Shown here: in pieces, positions 1-6,447 of the stretch
How the letters are laid out: every line of letters begins with the position of its first letter
Position numbering within the stretch: the stretch's first letter is position 1
From: B8-G4 sp033720735
GTDB lineage: Bacteria > Bacteroidota > Bacteroidia > Chitinophagales > Saprospiraceae
Direction of reading: 5' to 3'
Assembly (NCBI GenBank): GCA_033720735.1
Contig: JAWWBX010000244.1
Span: 1-6,718, forward strand
DNA length: 6,718 nt
Made by a program: the position numbers and the translations under genes
The notes under the pieces: generated by a model
Database searches by the model: none
Seen by the model: the letters and a program-made list of their open reading frames with translations, nothing else
What the model was told of the DNA's origin: nothing

Positions 1-2213
1 AGCGCCGCCTCGAAGATGGCCCGGGCTTGCATGCGGGTGACCTCGGGGTACGTGATGCCGAGGCGGCAGCCGCGGTGCCCGAGCATGGGGTTGATCTCCT
101 CGAGGGATGCCATTTTCCGTTGAATGACCTCGACCGGTACATCCATATGGCGTGCCATCTCCGCCTGAGCCTCCCTACCGTGCGGAAGAAACTCGTGCAA
201 CGGCGGGTCGAGCAGCCGGATCGTTACCGGCAGGTCATGCATCACCTCGAAAATTCCTTCGAAGTCAGAGCGCTGCATTGGCAACAGTTTGTCCAGCGCT
301 TTGATGCGACCTGTCTTGTCGTTGGCGAGGATCATTTCGCGGACCGCCCAGATGCGGTCGCCCTCGAAGAACATGTGCTCTGTCCGGCACAGACCAATGC
401 CCCGGGCATTGAACTGGCGGGCAATCGCCGCTTCGCGGGGGGTATCGGCATTGGTCCGTACTTCCATCCTGGCGAGCAGGTCGGCCATTTTCATTAATTC
501 TCCAAAATCACCGCTCAGCTCCGGCGCATGCGTGGCTACCTTGCCGGCGAGCACCTCACCGGTCGAGCCGTTGAGTGAGATCCAGTCGCCCTCCCGATAG
601 ACGTCGCCGTCGATGGTCATCGTTCGCGCCGCATAGTTGATCTCGATGGCACCGGCACCTGAGATACAGCACGTGCCCATCCCACGGGCCACGACCGCCG
701 CGTGCGAGGTCATCCCCCCGCGTGCGGTCAGAATGCCCTGTGCAGCATGCATCCCGCGCAGGTCTTCAGGCGAGGTTTCGACACGGACCAGAATGGTTGC
801 CTGGCCATCCGCTTTCCAGGCTTCGGCATCGTCGGCGAAGAAGACGATCTGACCGGTCGCCGCCCCCGGAGAAGCCGGCAGGCCGCGCGCGATCGGCCTG
901 GCCTCCTTCAATGCAGTGGGCTCAAATACCGGCAGCAGCAATTCATTGAGCCGGATCGGGTCCACGCGCAGGAGGGTGGTCTTGCCGTCGATCATCCCCT
1001 CACGCAGCATGTCCATGGCGATCTTGACCATGGCCACACCGGTCCGCTTGCCGCTCCGCGTCTGCAACAACCAGAGCTTGCCGTCCTGGACGGTAAACTC
1101 AAGGTCCTGCATGTCGCGGTAGTGCCGTTCCAGGCGCGTTTGATACTCCATCAGTTCTGCAAAAACCTCCGGCATGGCTTCTTCCAGGCTCTGATATTTT
1201 GCCGCACGCTCCTCTTCGCTGACCCTGGCCAATTGCGCCCAGCGGCGCGCGCCTTCCAGCGTCACCTGGCGCGGGGTGCGAATGCCCGCCACCACATCCT
1301 CACCCTGCGCATTGAACAAATACTCACCATTGAAGATGTTCTCACCGGTCGCCGCATCACGGGTGAAGGCTACCCCGGTTGCACTGTTCTCATTGAGATT
1401 TCCGTAGACCATGGCCTGTACGTTGACGGCAGTGCCCCAGGTATCGGGGATGTCGTTGAGCTTGCGGTAGACACGGGCCCGTTCGTTGTTCCAGCTGGAG
1501 AAGACCGCCATCACCGCACCCCACAGTTGGGTCATCGGGTCGTCGGGGAATACCTCTCCGGTACCTTCCCGGATCAGCTGCTTGAACCGATGCACCAGTT
1601 CACAGAGGTCGTCGGCCGTCAGGTCCGTATCCAGCTCGACGTCTCTCTCCTTCTTCAAGCGGTGGATCTCGACCTCGAAGGGATCTTCGTCTTCCTTGTT
1701 GGCTGGCTTGAGTCCCATCACGACATCGCCGTACATCTGTACCAGCCGACGGTACGAATCCCATACAAAGCGTGGTTGCGCACCAGCAGCGATCATGCTG
1801 CCGACGATCCGGTCGTTGAGCCCCAGGTTGAGCACCGTGTCCATCATGCCGGGCATCGACGCACGGGCACCGGAGCGGACCGACAGAAGCAGTGGTTGCT
1901 GATCATCACCAAATTTGCGGTGCATGATCCGCTCCATCCAGGCAATGCCTTTTTTCACTTGCTTGCGCACCAGCTCGATGGTCTTCTCCCGGCCCAGTTC
2001 GCCGTAAAGGGTACAGACTTTTGTGGTCAGGGTAAATCCCGGAGGTACGGGTATGCCTACCCGGTTCATTTCGGCCAGGTTGGCACCTTTACCGCCCAGC
2101 AGCGCTTTCATGCTGGCATCTCCTTCGGAGAACTGGTCTCCATAGACATACACGTACTTGCCGGTGGGGAGGGATTTTTTGGACTTGATTGAGGCGATGG
2201 CTTGCTGTTTCAT
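1..2213 (-). CDS. ppdK: Pyruvate, phosphate dikinase, C-terminus cut by window edge
   Basis: Cytoplasmic enzyme of the pyruvate/PEP node that reversibly converts pyruvate, ATP and phosphate to PEP, AMP and pyrophosphate. The frame is open from the ATG at 2213 to the left edge, giving 737 codons. Order seen: ATP-grasp nucleotide domain with GGKGANLAEM (Lys42), VRSGARASMPGMMD (Arg113), DLEFT (Glu372) and LLQTR (Gln384); the swivelling phosphohistidine domain GGMTSHAAVVARGMGTCC with catalytic His504; then the start of the PEP/pyruvate barrel with GLCRTEHMFF (Arg610) and IRLLDPPLHEFLP (Arg666). From memory these match Lys22, Arg92, Glu323, Gln335, His455, Arg561 and Arg617 of the Clostridium symbiosum enzyme. 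The offset grows from 20 to 49 because of a longer N-terminus and an insertion near residues 320-345. About 185 residues, including the catalytic cysteine, should lie outside the window. No strong Shine-Dalgarno is visible; an in-frame GTG lies 18 nt upstream of the ATG. PPDK lies 157 bp downstream of the membrane-protein gene on the same strand. The family call is very secure. Confidence 0.97.
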   Translation of the reverse strand, partial: MKQQAIASIKSKKSLPTGKYVYVYGDQFSEGDASMKALLGGKGANLAEMNRVGIPVPPGFTLTTKVCTLYGELGREKTIELVRKQVKKGIAWMERIMHRKFGDDQQPLLLSVRSGARASMPGMMDTVLNLGLNDRIVGSMIAAGAQPRFVWDSYRRLVQMYGDVVMGLKPANKEDEDPFEVEIHRLKKERDVELDTDLTADDLCELVHRFKQLIREGTGEVFPDDPMTQLWGAVMAVFSSWNNERARVYRKLNDIPDTWGTAVNVQAMVYGNLNENSATGVAFTRDAATGENIFNGEYLFNAQGEDVVAGIRTPRQVTLEGARRWAQLARVSEEERAAKYQSLEEAMPEVFAELMEYQTRLERHYRDMQDLEFTVQDGKLWLLQTRSGKRTGVAMVKIAMDMLREGMIDGKTTLLRVDPIRLNELLLPVFEPTALKEARPIARGLPASPGAATGQIVFFADDAEAWKADGQATILVRVETSPEDLRGMHAAQGILTARGGMTSHAAVVARGMGTCCISGAGAIEINYAARTMTIDGDVYREGDWISLNGSTGEVLAGKVATHAPELSGDFGELMKMADLLARMEVRTNADTPREAAIARQFNARGIGLCRTEHMFFEGDRIWAVREMILANDKTGRIKALDKLLPMQRSDFEGIFEVMHDLPVTIRLLDPPLHEFLPHGREAQAEMARHMDVPVEVIQRKMASLEEINPMLGHRGCRLGITYPEVTRMQARAIFEAA

Positions 2214-2370
2214 GGTATGTCGATCATGCACGGTCCACCCGGTAGAGCGGTCCGACTTGGTGTGAAATTTGCACAAACCTACCCTGGACGGGACCCTGAG
2301 GCAGTGACGCACATTCCTGAAACGGCTGATGTTGGTCAGCACGACGGGCAAGACATGAAGGATGGTCAGA
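2214..2370. other. Intergenic leader between membrane-protein gene and ppdK
   Basis: A 157-bp stretch with no credible coding sequence. It holds the candidate ppdK -7 box at 2274-2281 and the TGTG...CACA motif at 2261-2275. It also has a weak inverted repeat, GCTGA at 2325-2329 and TCAGC at 2336-2340 with a 6-nt loop. That hairpin is too short and lacks a U-tract, so I do not call it a terminator for the upstream gene. Read-through from the membrane-protein gene into ppdK is therefore possible. Confidence 0.6.
2274..2281 (-). promoter_or_regulatory. Candidate Bacteroidota-type -7 box for ppdK
   Basis: Read on the minus strand the sequence is TAGGTTTG, an exact match to the TAnnTTTG -7 consensus of the Bacteroidota primary sigma factor. 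It would start transcription near 2267, leaving a leader of roughly 50 nt before the ppdK ATG. No convincing TTTG -33 element is seen at the expected distance upstream, so the call rests on one box and its position. The sequence at 2261-2275, TGTGAAATTTGCACA, has TGTG/CACA ends and overlaps the proposed start site, so it could be an operator. Confidence 0.4.
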
Positions 2371-2805
2371 TCAGGTAACGAGTTCCTCGTGGTCAGTGGT
2401 GACGGACACCACTGAGGGCTCCCAGTTACGGCGGCGTTGGTGCCATCCCCACAAGGCAAAGCTGATGGGTGCCAGCACCATGGTAGGAATGGTGGAATTG
2501 AGCGGTTCGGGCGTCCCGCGCATGTAATGGACGCCCAGCGTCAGCACGATAGCGATCACTGAAGGGATCAGCATGGCGAGCACGTGTGCTGTGACGGACT
2601 CCTGGATGTTGAGTACGATGCGCTCACAGAGACGGGTCAGGCAGCCTCCGGCGATCATGGTGTACGCGGCCTGCTTGAGCATGGCGGGTACGGCAGCCCA
2701 GAATCCATGATCGACGTTGATCCAAAACACCACACCCCCCATGATCAGGGCGCCGATGAGGCCCATTTTCCAGTCGTAGTGCTTGGTGACGATCTGCTTT
2801 ACCAT
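2371..2805 (-). CDS. Small four-helix membrane protein of unknown function
   Basis: From the chosen ATG at 2805 the product is 144 residues. Hydrophobic segments at about 14-29, 40-58, 74-94 and 105-121 suggest four membrane helices. A short basic stretch (HQRRRNW, about 122-128) and an acidic tail (TTDHEELVT) follow. A polar loop, HYMRGTPEPLNSTIPTM (about 93-109), looks like the conserved core. I recall similar hypothetical proteins with a KGTPEP or RGTPEP loop in other Bacteroidota, but I know no function. The frame stays open upstream to an ATG at 2865 and a TTG at 2904. I prefer 2805 because the upstream residues (ISPRHTRIVQRT) look non-membrane and non-conserved, and because a sigma70-like promoter at 2876-2904 would start transcription near 2869. 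The gene precedes ppdK on the same strand and is divergent from the ferredoxin gene. There is no signal peptide, enzyme motif or transporter signature. Confidence 0.75.
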   Translation of the reverse strand: MVKQIVTKHYDWKMGLIGALIMGGVVFWINVDHGFWAAVPAMLKQAAYTMIAGGCLTRLCERIVLNIQESVTAHVLAMLIPSVIAIVLTLGVHYMRGTPEPLNSTIPTMVLAPISFALWGWHQRRRNWEPSVVSVTTDHEELVT

Positions 2806-2847
2806 CAGTGTGCGCTGTACTATTCTGGTGTGCCGGGGGGATATGAT

Positions 2848-2893
2848 CGTAACCGCCGGAAACATTAAACTACCGAAAATATCCGTAACCGCC
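2848..2893. repeat. Pair of 10-bp direct repeats CGTAACCGCC
   Basis: CGTAACCGCC occurs at 2848-2857 and again at 2884-2893, exactly 36 bp apart. One copy falls in the spacer of the candidate membrane-protein promoter and the other just downstream of its predicted start. This layout would suit a regulator binding the same face region twice, but two 10-mers can also arise by chance. With the ATG chosen at 2805, both copies are non-coding. Confidence 0.5.
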
Positions 2894-2904
2894 CTGAAGA
2901 TCAA
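2876..2904 (-). promoter_or_regulatory. Candidate sigma70-like promoter for membrane-protein gene
   Basis: On the minus strand TTGATC (2904-2899) is followed by a 17-bp spacer and TATTTT (2881-2876), a fair -35/-10 pair. The predicted start is near 2869, about 64 nt before the ATG at 2805. It would exclude the TTG start at 2904 and leave almost no leader for the ATG at 2865. The pair fits the enterobacterial consensus better than the Bacteroidota one, so confidence is low. Confidence 0.3.
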
Positions 2905-3023
2905 TACCTCGCGGACTCGCCGGGATCATCGCCCGCCGTTGACATCTAGCATGTCGCCCCAAAGCTGCCACTGAAATTTGCACTCACAACCACATGCCCC
3001 CTTCTGCCCCCACGGCGTGACAC

Positions 3024-3040
3024 CGGATGTCGCACATCCG
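3024..3040. promoter_or_regulatory. Perfect 17-nt dyad, candidate operator
   Basis: CGGATGT, three bases CGC, then ACATCCG: two perfectly complementary 7-bp arms. It lies about 97 bp upstream of the ferredoxin ATG and 34 bp upstream of the candidate promoter box. There is no following T-run and no gene ending beside it, so a terminator is unlikely. The symmetry and position suggest a site for a dimeric transcription factor, which cannot be named from the sequence. Confidence 0.45.
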
Positions 3041-3073
3041 CCACCATTCTTGCAACTTGGGGAAATTTGTACC

Positions 3074-3081
3074 TTAGTTTG
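3074..3081 (+). promoter_or_regulatory. Candidate promoter box for the ferredoxin-korAB operon
   Basis: TTAGTTTG differs from the Bacteroidota -7 consensus TAnnTTTG at one position. A TTG at 3050-3052 lies 21 bp upstream, close to the expected -33 spacing. Transcription would start near 3088, giving a leader of about 50 nt before the ATG at 3137. GAAATTTG at 3062-3069 also has one mismatch to the consensus, so the exact box is uncertain. Confidence 0.3.
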
Positions 3082-3136
3082 AAACCGATAGCGCCCTTCA
3101 CGGGTTGATATCGTAACACAAAAATGCGTTGCGCTT

Positions 3137-3484
3137 ATGGCGATCATGATCACGGACGAATGCATCAACTGCGGAGCTTGCGAGCCCGAATGCCCCAATA
3201 ATGCGATTTATGAAGGCGGTGTCGAGTGGGCGATCTCTGATGGCACGTCCGTTAGCGGTTCGTATCAGTTGGAAACGGGAGTCGCTGTGGATGCAGATGC
3301 CCAGCAGGACCCGATCTCCGATGACTTTTACTACATCTCACCTGACAAGTGCACTGAGTGCAAGGGGTTTCACGACGAGCCGCAATGCGCGGCCGTATGT
3401 CCGGTAGACTGCTGCGTGCAGGATCCCGAGCGCGTGGAATCGGAAGAAACCCTTCTGGAACGCAAGGCGCGTCTCCACCTTTAG
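3137..3484 (+). CDS. 2[4Fe-4S] ferredoxin (Alvin-type spacing)
   Basis: A soluble low-potential electron carrier of 115 residues. Cluster I motif is C9-x2-C12-x2-C15-x3-C19-P; cluster II is C72-x2-C75-x8-C84-x3-C88-P. The eight-residue gap in the second motif is the mark of the Allochromatium (Alvin) ferredoxin class rather than the short clostridial type. Two further cysteines, C92-C93, follow. Between the motifs lies an unusually long acidic linker (about residues 21-71, with VDADAQQDPISDD). The C-terminus is a charged helix-like tail (ESEETLLERKARLHL). The start MAIMITDECINCG is typical, with the first cysteine at residue 9, so the ATG at 3137 is secure. An upstream ATG at 3124 is out of frame. 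The gene is first in an operon, 15 nt before korA, so its product is probably the physiological partner of KorAB. A general cellular ferredoxin role is also possible. Confidence 0.95.
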   Translation: MAIMITDECINCGACEPECPNNAIYEGGVEWAISDGTSVSGSYQLETGVAVDADAQQDPISDDFYYISPDKCTECKGFHDEPQCAAVCPVDCCVQDPERVESEETLLERKARLHL

Positions 3485-3499
3485 TGACAAACTGCGTTG

Positions 3500-5341
3500 A
3501 TGAGTACCGATGTAACCACCCGCGACCACGTCACCATCAAGTTTGCGGGCGACTCCGGAGACGGGATGCAACTCACCGGCGGGTTGTTTACCACCAACAC
3601 GGCCCTCACGGGAAGTGATCTTGCTACCTTTCCAGACTTTCCGGCCGAGATCCGGGCACCGGCGGGTACCCTGGCGGGCGTCTCGGGCTTTCAGATCCAT
3701 TTCGGGAGTACCCGCATCTATACGCCGGGAGACCGGTATGACGTACTGGTTGCGATGAACGCCGCCGCCCTGAAGACCAATCTCGACCGGTTGGTGGAAA
3801 ACGGCGATGTCGTGGTCAACACGGATGGTTTCGACAAGAAGAACCTGCGACTGGCCAAATATGAAGATGACGCCAATCCCCTGGAGGACGGCACCCTCGA
3901 CGGGTATACGGTGCACGAGATCCCGGTCACCAAACTGACGCGGGAAGCCCTGGTGGATTCACCACTGGGCATGAAGGAAAAGGACCGCTGCAAAAACATG
4001 TTTGTCCTGGGGTTCCTCTACTGGCGGTACAACCGCGACATGCAGGACACCATTGATTTCCTCAAAAGCAAGTTTGGCAAGAAGCCGGATGTGCTGGAAG
4101 CCAATCTCAAAGTGCTGCAGGCAGGGTACAACTTTGGTGACACCACGGAGACCTTTACCAACCGGTACGAGATCGAACCGGCGCCACTGGAGAAAGGGAC
4201 CTACCGCGGTATTATGGGCAGCCAGGCGGTCGTGCTGGGGCTGATCACGGCCTCGCAAAAAAGTGGACTACCCCTCTTTTACGGATCGTATCCGATCACG
4301 CCGGCCTCCGATATCCTCCACGGTCTGGCACCGCATAAAAACTTTGGCGTCAAGACGTTTCAGGCGGAAGACGAGATCGCAGCGGTGTGCGCGGCCATTG
4401 GAGCCGCCTACGGAGGCAACCTCGCCGTGACCGGGACGTCTGGTCCGGGTCTCGCCCTGAAAGGCGAGGCGATCGGGCTGGCCATGATCCTCGAACTCCC
4501 GCTGGTGATCCTGAATATCCAGCGGGGCGGCCCGTCGACCGGACTACCTACCAAGACTGAGCAGTCTGATCTGCTGCAGGCCATGTACGGACGCAACGGA
4601 GAAAGTCCGCTTCCGGTAGTCGCCGCGGCCACGCCATCCGACGCCTTTGAAGCGGTGTTTGAAGCCTGCAGGATCGCATTGCAGCATATGACACCGGTGA
4701 TCTTTCTGAGCGACGGCTATATCTCGAATGGCGCCGAACCATGGAGGTTCCCCCGGGCATCAGAGATCCCGGAGATTGAAGTGAAGTTTACCCCGCCCCC
4801 CGAAGATGACACACCCTTTTTACCGTATAAACGCGACGACCGGCACGTGCGCGGATGGGCGTTGCCGGGCACACGGGGACTGGCACATCGTATTGGCGGA
4901 CTGGAAAAGGAGGCGGATACCGGGAATGTCTCTTATGACCCTGCCAACCACGAATACATGACCAAGGTGCGCGAGGCGAAAGTGGAGAAGATCGCCGAGT
5001 TTGTACCTGAGCAACGGATTGCGCTGGGCCCCGACGAGGGTGACTTGCTCATCCTGGGATGGGGGTCATCGTATGGTGCCATCCAGGCCGTTGTCGAACA
5101 ACTGACCGGTGAAGGTCATGCCGTGGCACACGCACATCTGCGCTACATCAGGCCATTTCCGCGCAACCTCGGCGACCTGCTCAAGCGGTTCAGGACCATC
5201 CTGATCCCGGAAATGAATACCGGACAGTTGGCACGCCTGATCCGGGACCGCTACCTCGTTGACGTCAAGCAGTATAACAAGATCCAGGGTACACCGATCG
5301 CCAAATCGGAGTTGTTGCACGCAGCCAGGGAGCTGCTCTAA
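3500..5341 (+). CDS. korA: 2-oxoacid:ferredoxin oxidoreductase, fused gamma-alpha subunit
   Basis: Large subunit (613 residues) of a two-subunit enzyme that, with KorB, converts a 2-oxo acid plus CoA to acyl-CoA and CO2 while reducing ferredoxin. Residues about 10-190 form the gamma domain, beginning FAGDSGDGMQLTGG. Residues about 235-420 form the alpha pyrimidine-binding domain. It carries the family's YPITP motif at 264-268, linked to 2-oxo acid/CoA handling, followed by FQAEDEIAA and TGTSGPGLALKGEAIGLA. Residues about 510-613 form the C-terminal transketolase-like domain (LLILGWGSSYGAI, YIRPFP). The gamma-alpha fusion and the length match the archaeal and Bacteroidota KorA type. No ferredoxin domain is fused, which fits the separate ferredoxin gene upstream. 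The ATG at 3500 is preferred over the TTG just before it at 3497. Substrate cannot be read from sequence: 2-oxoglutarate is the usual assignment, pyruvate or broad specificity remain possible. Confidence 0.95.
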   Translation: MSTDVTTRDHVTIKFAGDSGDGMQLTGGLFTTNTALTGSDLATFPDFPAEIRAPAGTLAGVSGFQIHFGSTRIYTPGDRYDVLVAMNAAALKTNLDRLVENGDVVVNTDGFDKKNLRLAKYEDDANPLEDGTLDGYTVHEIPVTKLTREALVDSPLGMKEKDRCKNMFVLGFLYWRYNRDMQDTIDFLKSKFGKKPDVLEANLKVLQAGYNFGDTTETFTNRYEIEPAPLEKGTYRGIMGSQAVVLGLITASQKSGLPLFYGSYPITPASDILHGLAPHKNFGVKTFQAEDEIAAVCAAIGAAYGGNLAVTGTSGPGLALKGEAIGLAMILELPLVILNIQRGGPSTGLPTKTEQSDLLQAMYGRNGESPLPVVAAATPSDAFEAVFEACRIALQHMTPVIFLSDGYISNGAEPWRFPRASEIPEIEVKFTPPPEDDTPFLPYKRDDRHVRGWALPGTRGLAHRIGGLEKEADTGNVSYDPANHEYMTKVREAKVEKIAEFVPEQRIALGPDEGDLLILGWGSSYGAIQAVVEQLTGEGHAVAHAHLRYIRPFPRNLGDLLKRFRTILIPEMNTGQLARLIRDRYLVDVKQYNKIQGTPIAKSELLHAARELL

Positions 5342-5352
5342 ATTGATCAGCC

Positions 5353-6393
5353 ATGTCGACACAACCTACCAACGGACAGAAAGCAGCCCTCGCGGCCAGG
5401 GATTTCGCCACCGACCAGGACGTGCGCTGGTGCCCGGGGTGTGGAGATTATTCCATTCTCAAGCAGGTGCAGTCCGTCATGGCCGAAATGGGCCTCGACA
5501 AGGATGAAGTGGCAGTGATCTCGGGGATCGGCTGTTCTTCGCGGTTCCCGTACTACATGGAGACCTACGGGATGCATTCGATCCACGGGCGCGCACCGGC
5601 TTTTGCAACCGGTCTGAGAGCGGCCAACCGGGACCTGAGCATCTGGGTGATCACCGGTGACGGCGACGGATTCTCCATCGGCGGGAATCACATGCTGCAT
5701 GTACTGCGCCGCAATGTCAACCTCAACCTGCTGTTGTTCAATAATCAGATCTATGGGCTGACCAAGGGACAGTACTCACCGACTTCGGAAGTCAACAAGC
5801 GGACCAAATCCACTCCGATGGGATCAATTGACCGGCCTGTCAATCCTTGCGCGTTTGCCCTGGGCAGCGACGGCACGTTTGTCGCCCGCTCGATGGACCG
5901 CGACCCGAAACACCTCAAGGCGATGCTGCACCGCTCTGCTGAGCACCGGGGTACCTCATTCCTGGAGATCTACCAGAACTGCAACATCTTCAATGACGGG
6001 GCTTTCTTTGCCTTTACTGAAAAGGCGAGCAAACCCGATACCTGCATTTTTCTGGAGCACGGACAGCCACTGGTCTTTGGTGCCGAGCGCAACAAGGGGG
6101 TGATGCTCGATGGCATGACACCACGTGTCGTGGACCTGGGCAATGGCATTTCGGAAAACGACCTCTGGATCCATGATGAAACGGACATCTTCAAGGCTAC
6201 CATGCTCACCCGGTTCTTCGACGATCCGCGGGAGGAAGGCGCCCTGCCCAGGCCGTTCGGGGTCATCTACGCGGTCGACCGGCCCTGCTATGAAGATGGA
6301 CTGTACGCTCAGCTCGATGAGGCGGTGTCTGCGAAGGGAGCAGGTGATCTTGACAAGCTGATCGCCGGTGGCCGGACGTGGGAGATCGGGTAG
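5353..6393 (+). CDS. korB: 2-oxoacid:ferredoxin oxidoreductase, beta subunit
   Basis: Catalytic partner of KorA (346 residues), carrying thiamine diphosphate and one [4Fe-4S] cluster. The cluster ligands are C27 and C30 in RWCPGCGDYSIL, C61 in SGIGCSSRFPYY and C210 in YQNCNIFN. The diphosphate/magnesium motif begins GDGDGFSIGG (102-111) and ends with the NN pair at 130-131 in LLLFNNQIYGLTKGQYSPTS. HSIHGRAPAFATGL (75-88) is a typical neighbouring signature. The length slightly exceeds compact archaeal beta subunits because of a C-terminal extension (about 225-346) commonly seen in bacterial KorB. The ATG at 5353 lies 11 nt after the korA stop, so translation is likely coupled. No key residue is missing and the gene appears intact. 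The likely role is 2-oxoglutarate oxidation in the TCA cycle, or reductive carboxylation when reduced ferredoxin is plentiful. Direction is inference. Confidence 0.96.
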   Translation: MSTQPTNGQKAALAARDFATDQDVRWCPGCGDYSILKQVQSVMAEMGLDKDEVAVISGIGCSSRFPYYMETYGMHSIHGRAPAFATGLRAANRDLSIWVITGDGDGFSIGGNHMLHVLRRNVNLNLLLFNNQIYGLTKGQYSPTSEVNKRTKSTPMGSIDRPVNPCAFALGSDGTFVARSMDRDPKHLKAMLHRSAEHRGTSFLEIYQNCNIFNDGAFFAFTEKASKPDTCIFLEHGQPLVFGAERNKGVMLDGMTPRVVDLGNGISENDLWIHDETDIFKATMLTRFFDDPREEGALPRPFGVIYAVDRPCYEDGLYAQLDEAVSAKGAGDLDKLIAGGRTWEIG

Positions 6394-6447
6394 AGGGAAT
6401 GTTAAAGGCCAAATAACAAATCGCAAAGTCTAAAGTGGGTTGAAGAT
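6394..6447. other. Spacer between korB and the repeat array
   Basis: A 54-bp A-rich spacer after the korB stop. I find no hairpin with a T-run that would qualify as an intrinsic terminator. Transcripts of the operon may therefore run into the repeat array, whose small dyads could act as 3' structures. Confidence 0.5.

Larger units (their letters stand above)
2806..3136. other. Divergent intergenic region, membrane protein / ferredoxin
   Basis: A stretch of 331 bp between the divergent starts at 2805 and 3137, with no convincing gene on either strand. It contains the direct repeats at 2848-2893, the candidate minus-strand promoter at 2876-2904, a GAAATTTGCAC motif at 2973-2983, a perfect dyad at 3024-3040, a related GAAATTTGTAC at 3062-3072 and a candidate plus-strand box at 3074-3081. 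A minus-strand reading frame across 2926-3198 runs antisense into the ferredoxin gene and looks like a chance frame. The density of small motifs suggests a regulated divergent promoter region. Confidence 0.65.

Noticed and set aside
27..497. Plus-strand frame of 156 codons near the left edge
   Set aside because: Antisense to the PEP-binding part of ppdK, with no family resemblance.
702..2192. A 496-codon plus-strand open frame
   Set aside because: It lies wholly antisense to ppdK, whose minus-strand translation matches the family motif by motif. The plus-strand product is rich in His, Arg and Gln and has no recognisable domain, as expected for a shadow of a GC-rich gene.
2325..2340. Hairpin GCTGA-N6-TCAGC as terminator of the membrane-protein gene
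   Set aside because: Only five base pairs and no T-tract on the minus strand; too weak to call.
2926..3198. Minus-strand small ORF of 90 codons in the divergent intergenic region
   Set aside because: It starts inside the ferredoxin gene on the opposite strand, is Cys/Gly-rich from antisense of the cluster motifs, and resembles no family.
3497..3502. TTG at 3497 as the korA start
   Set aside because: The adjacent ATG at 3500 adds no cost and is the stronger initiation codon; the difference is a single residue.
3338..3916. Minus-strand frame of 192 codons across the ferredoxin-korA junction
   Set aside because: It overlaps two clearly real plus-strand genes and its translation shows no coherent domain.
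5956..6426. Minus-strand frame of 156 codons over the 3' end of korB
   Set aside because: Antisense to conserved korB sequence and without a recognisable product; a shadow frame.
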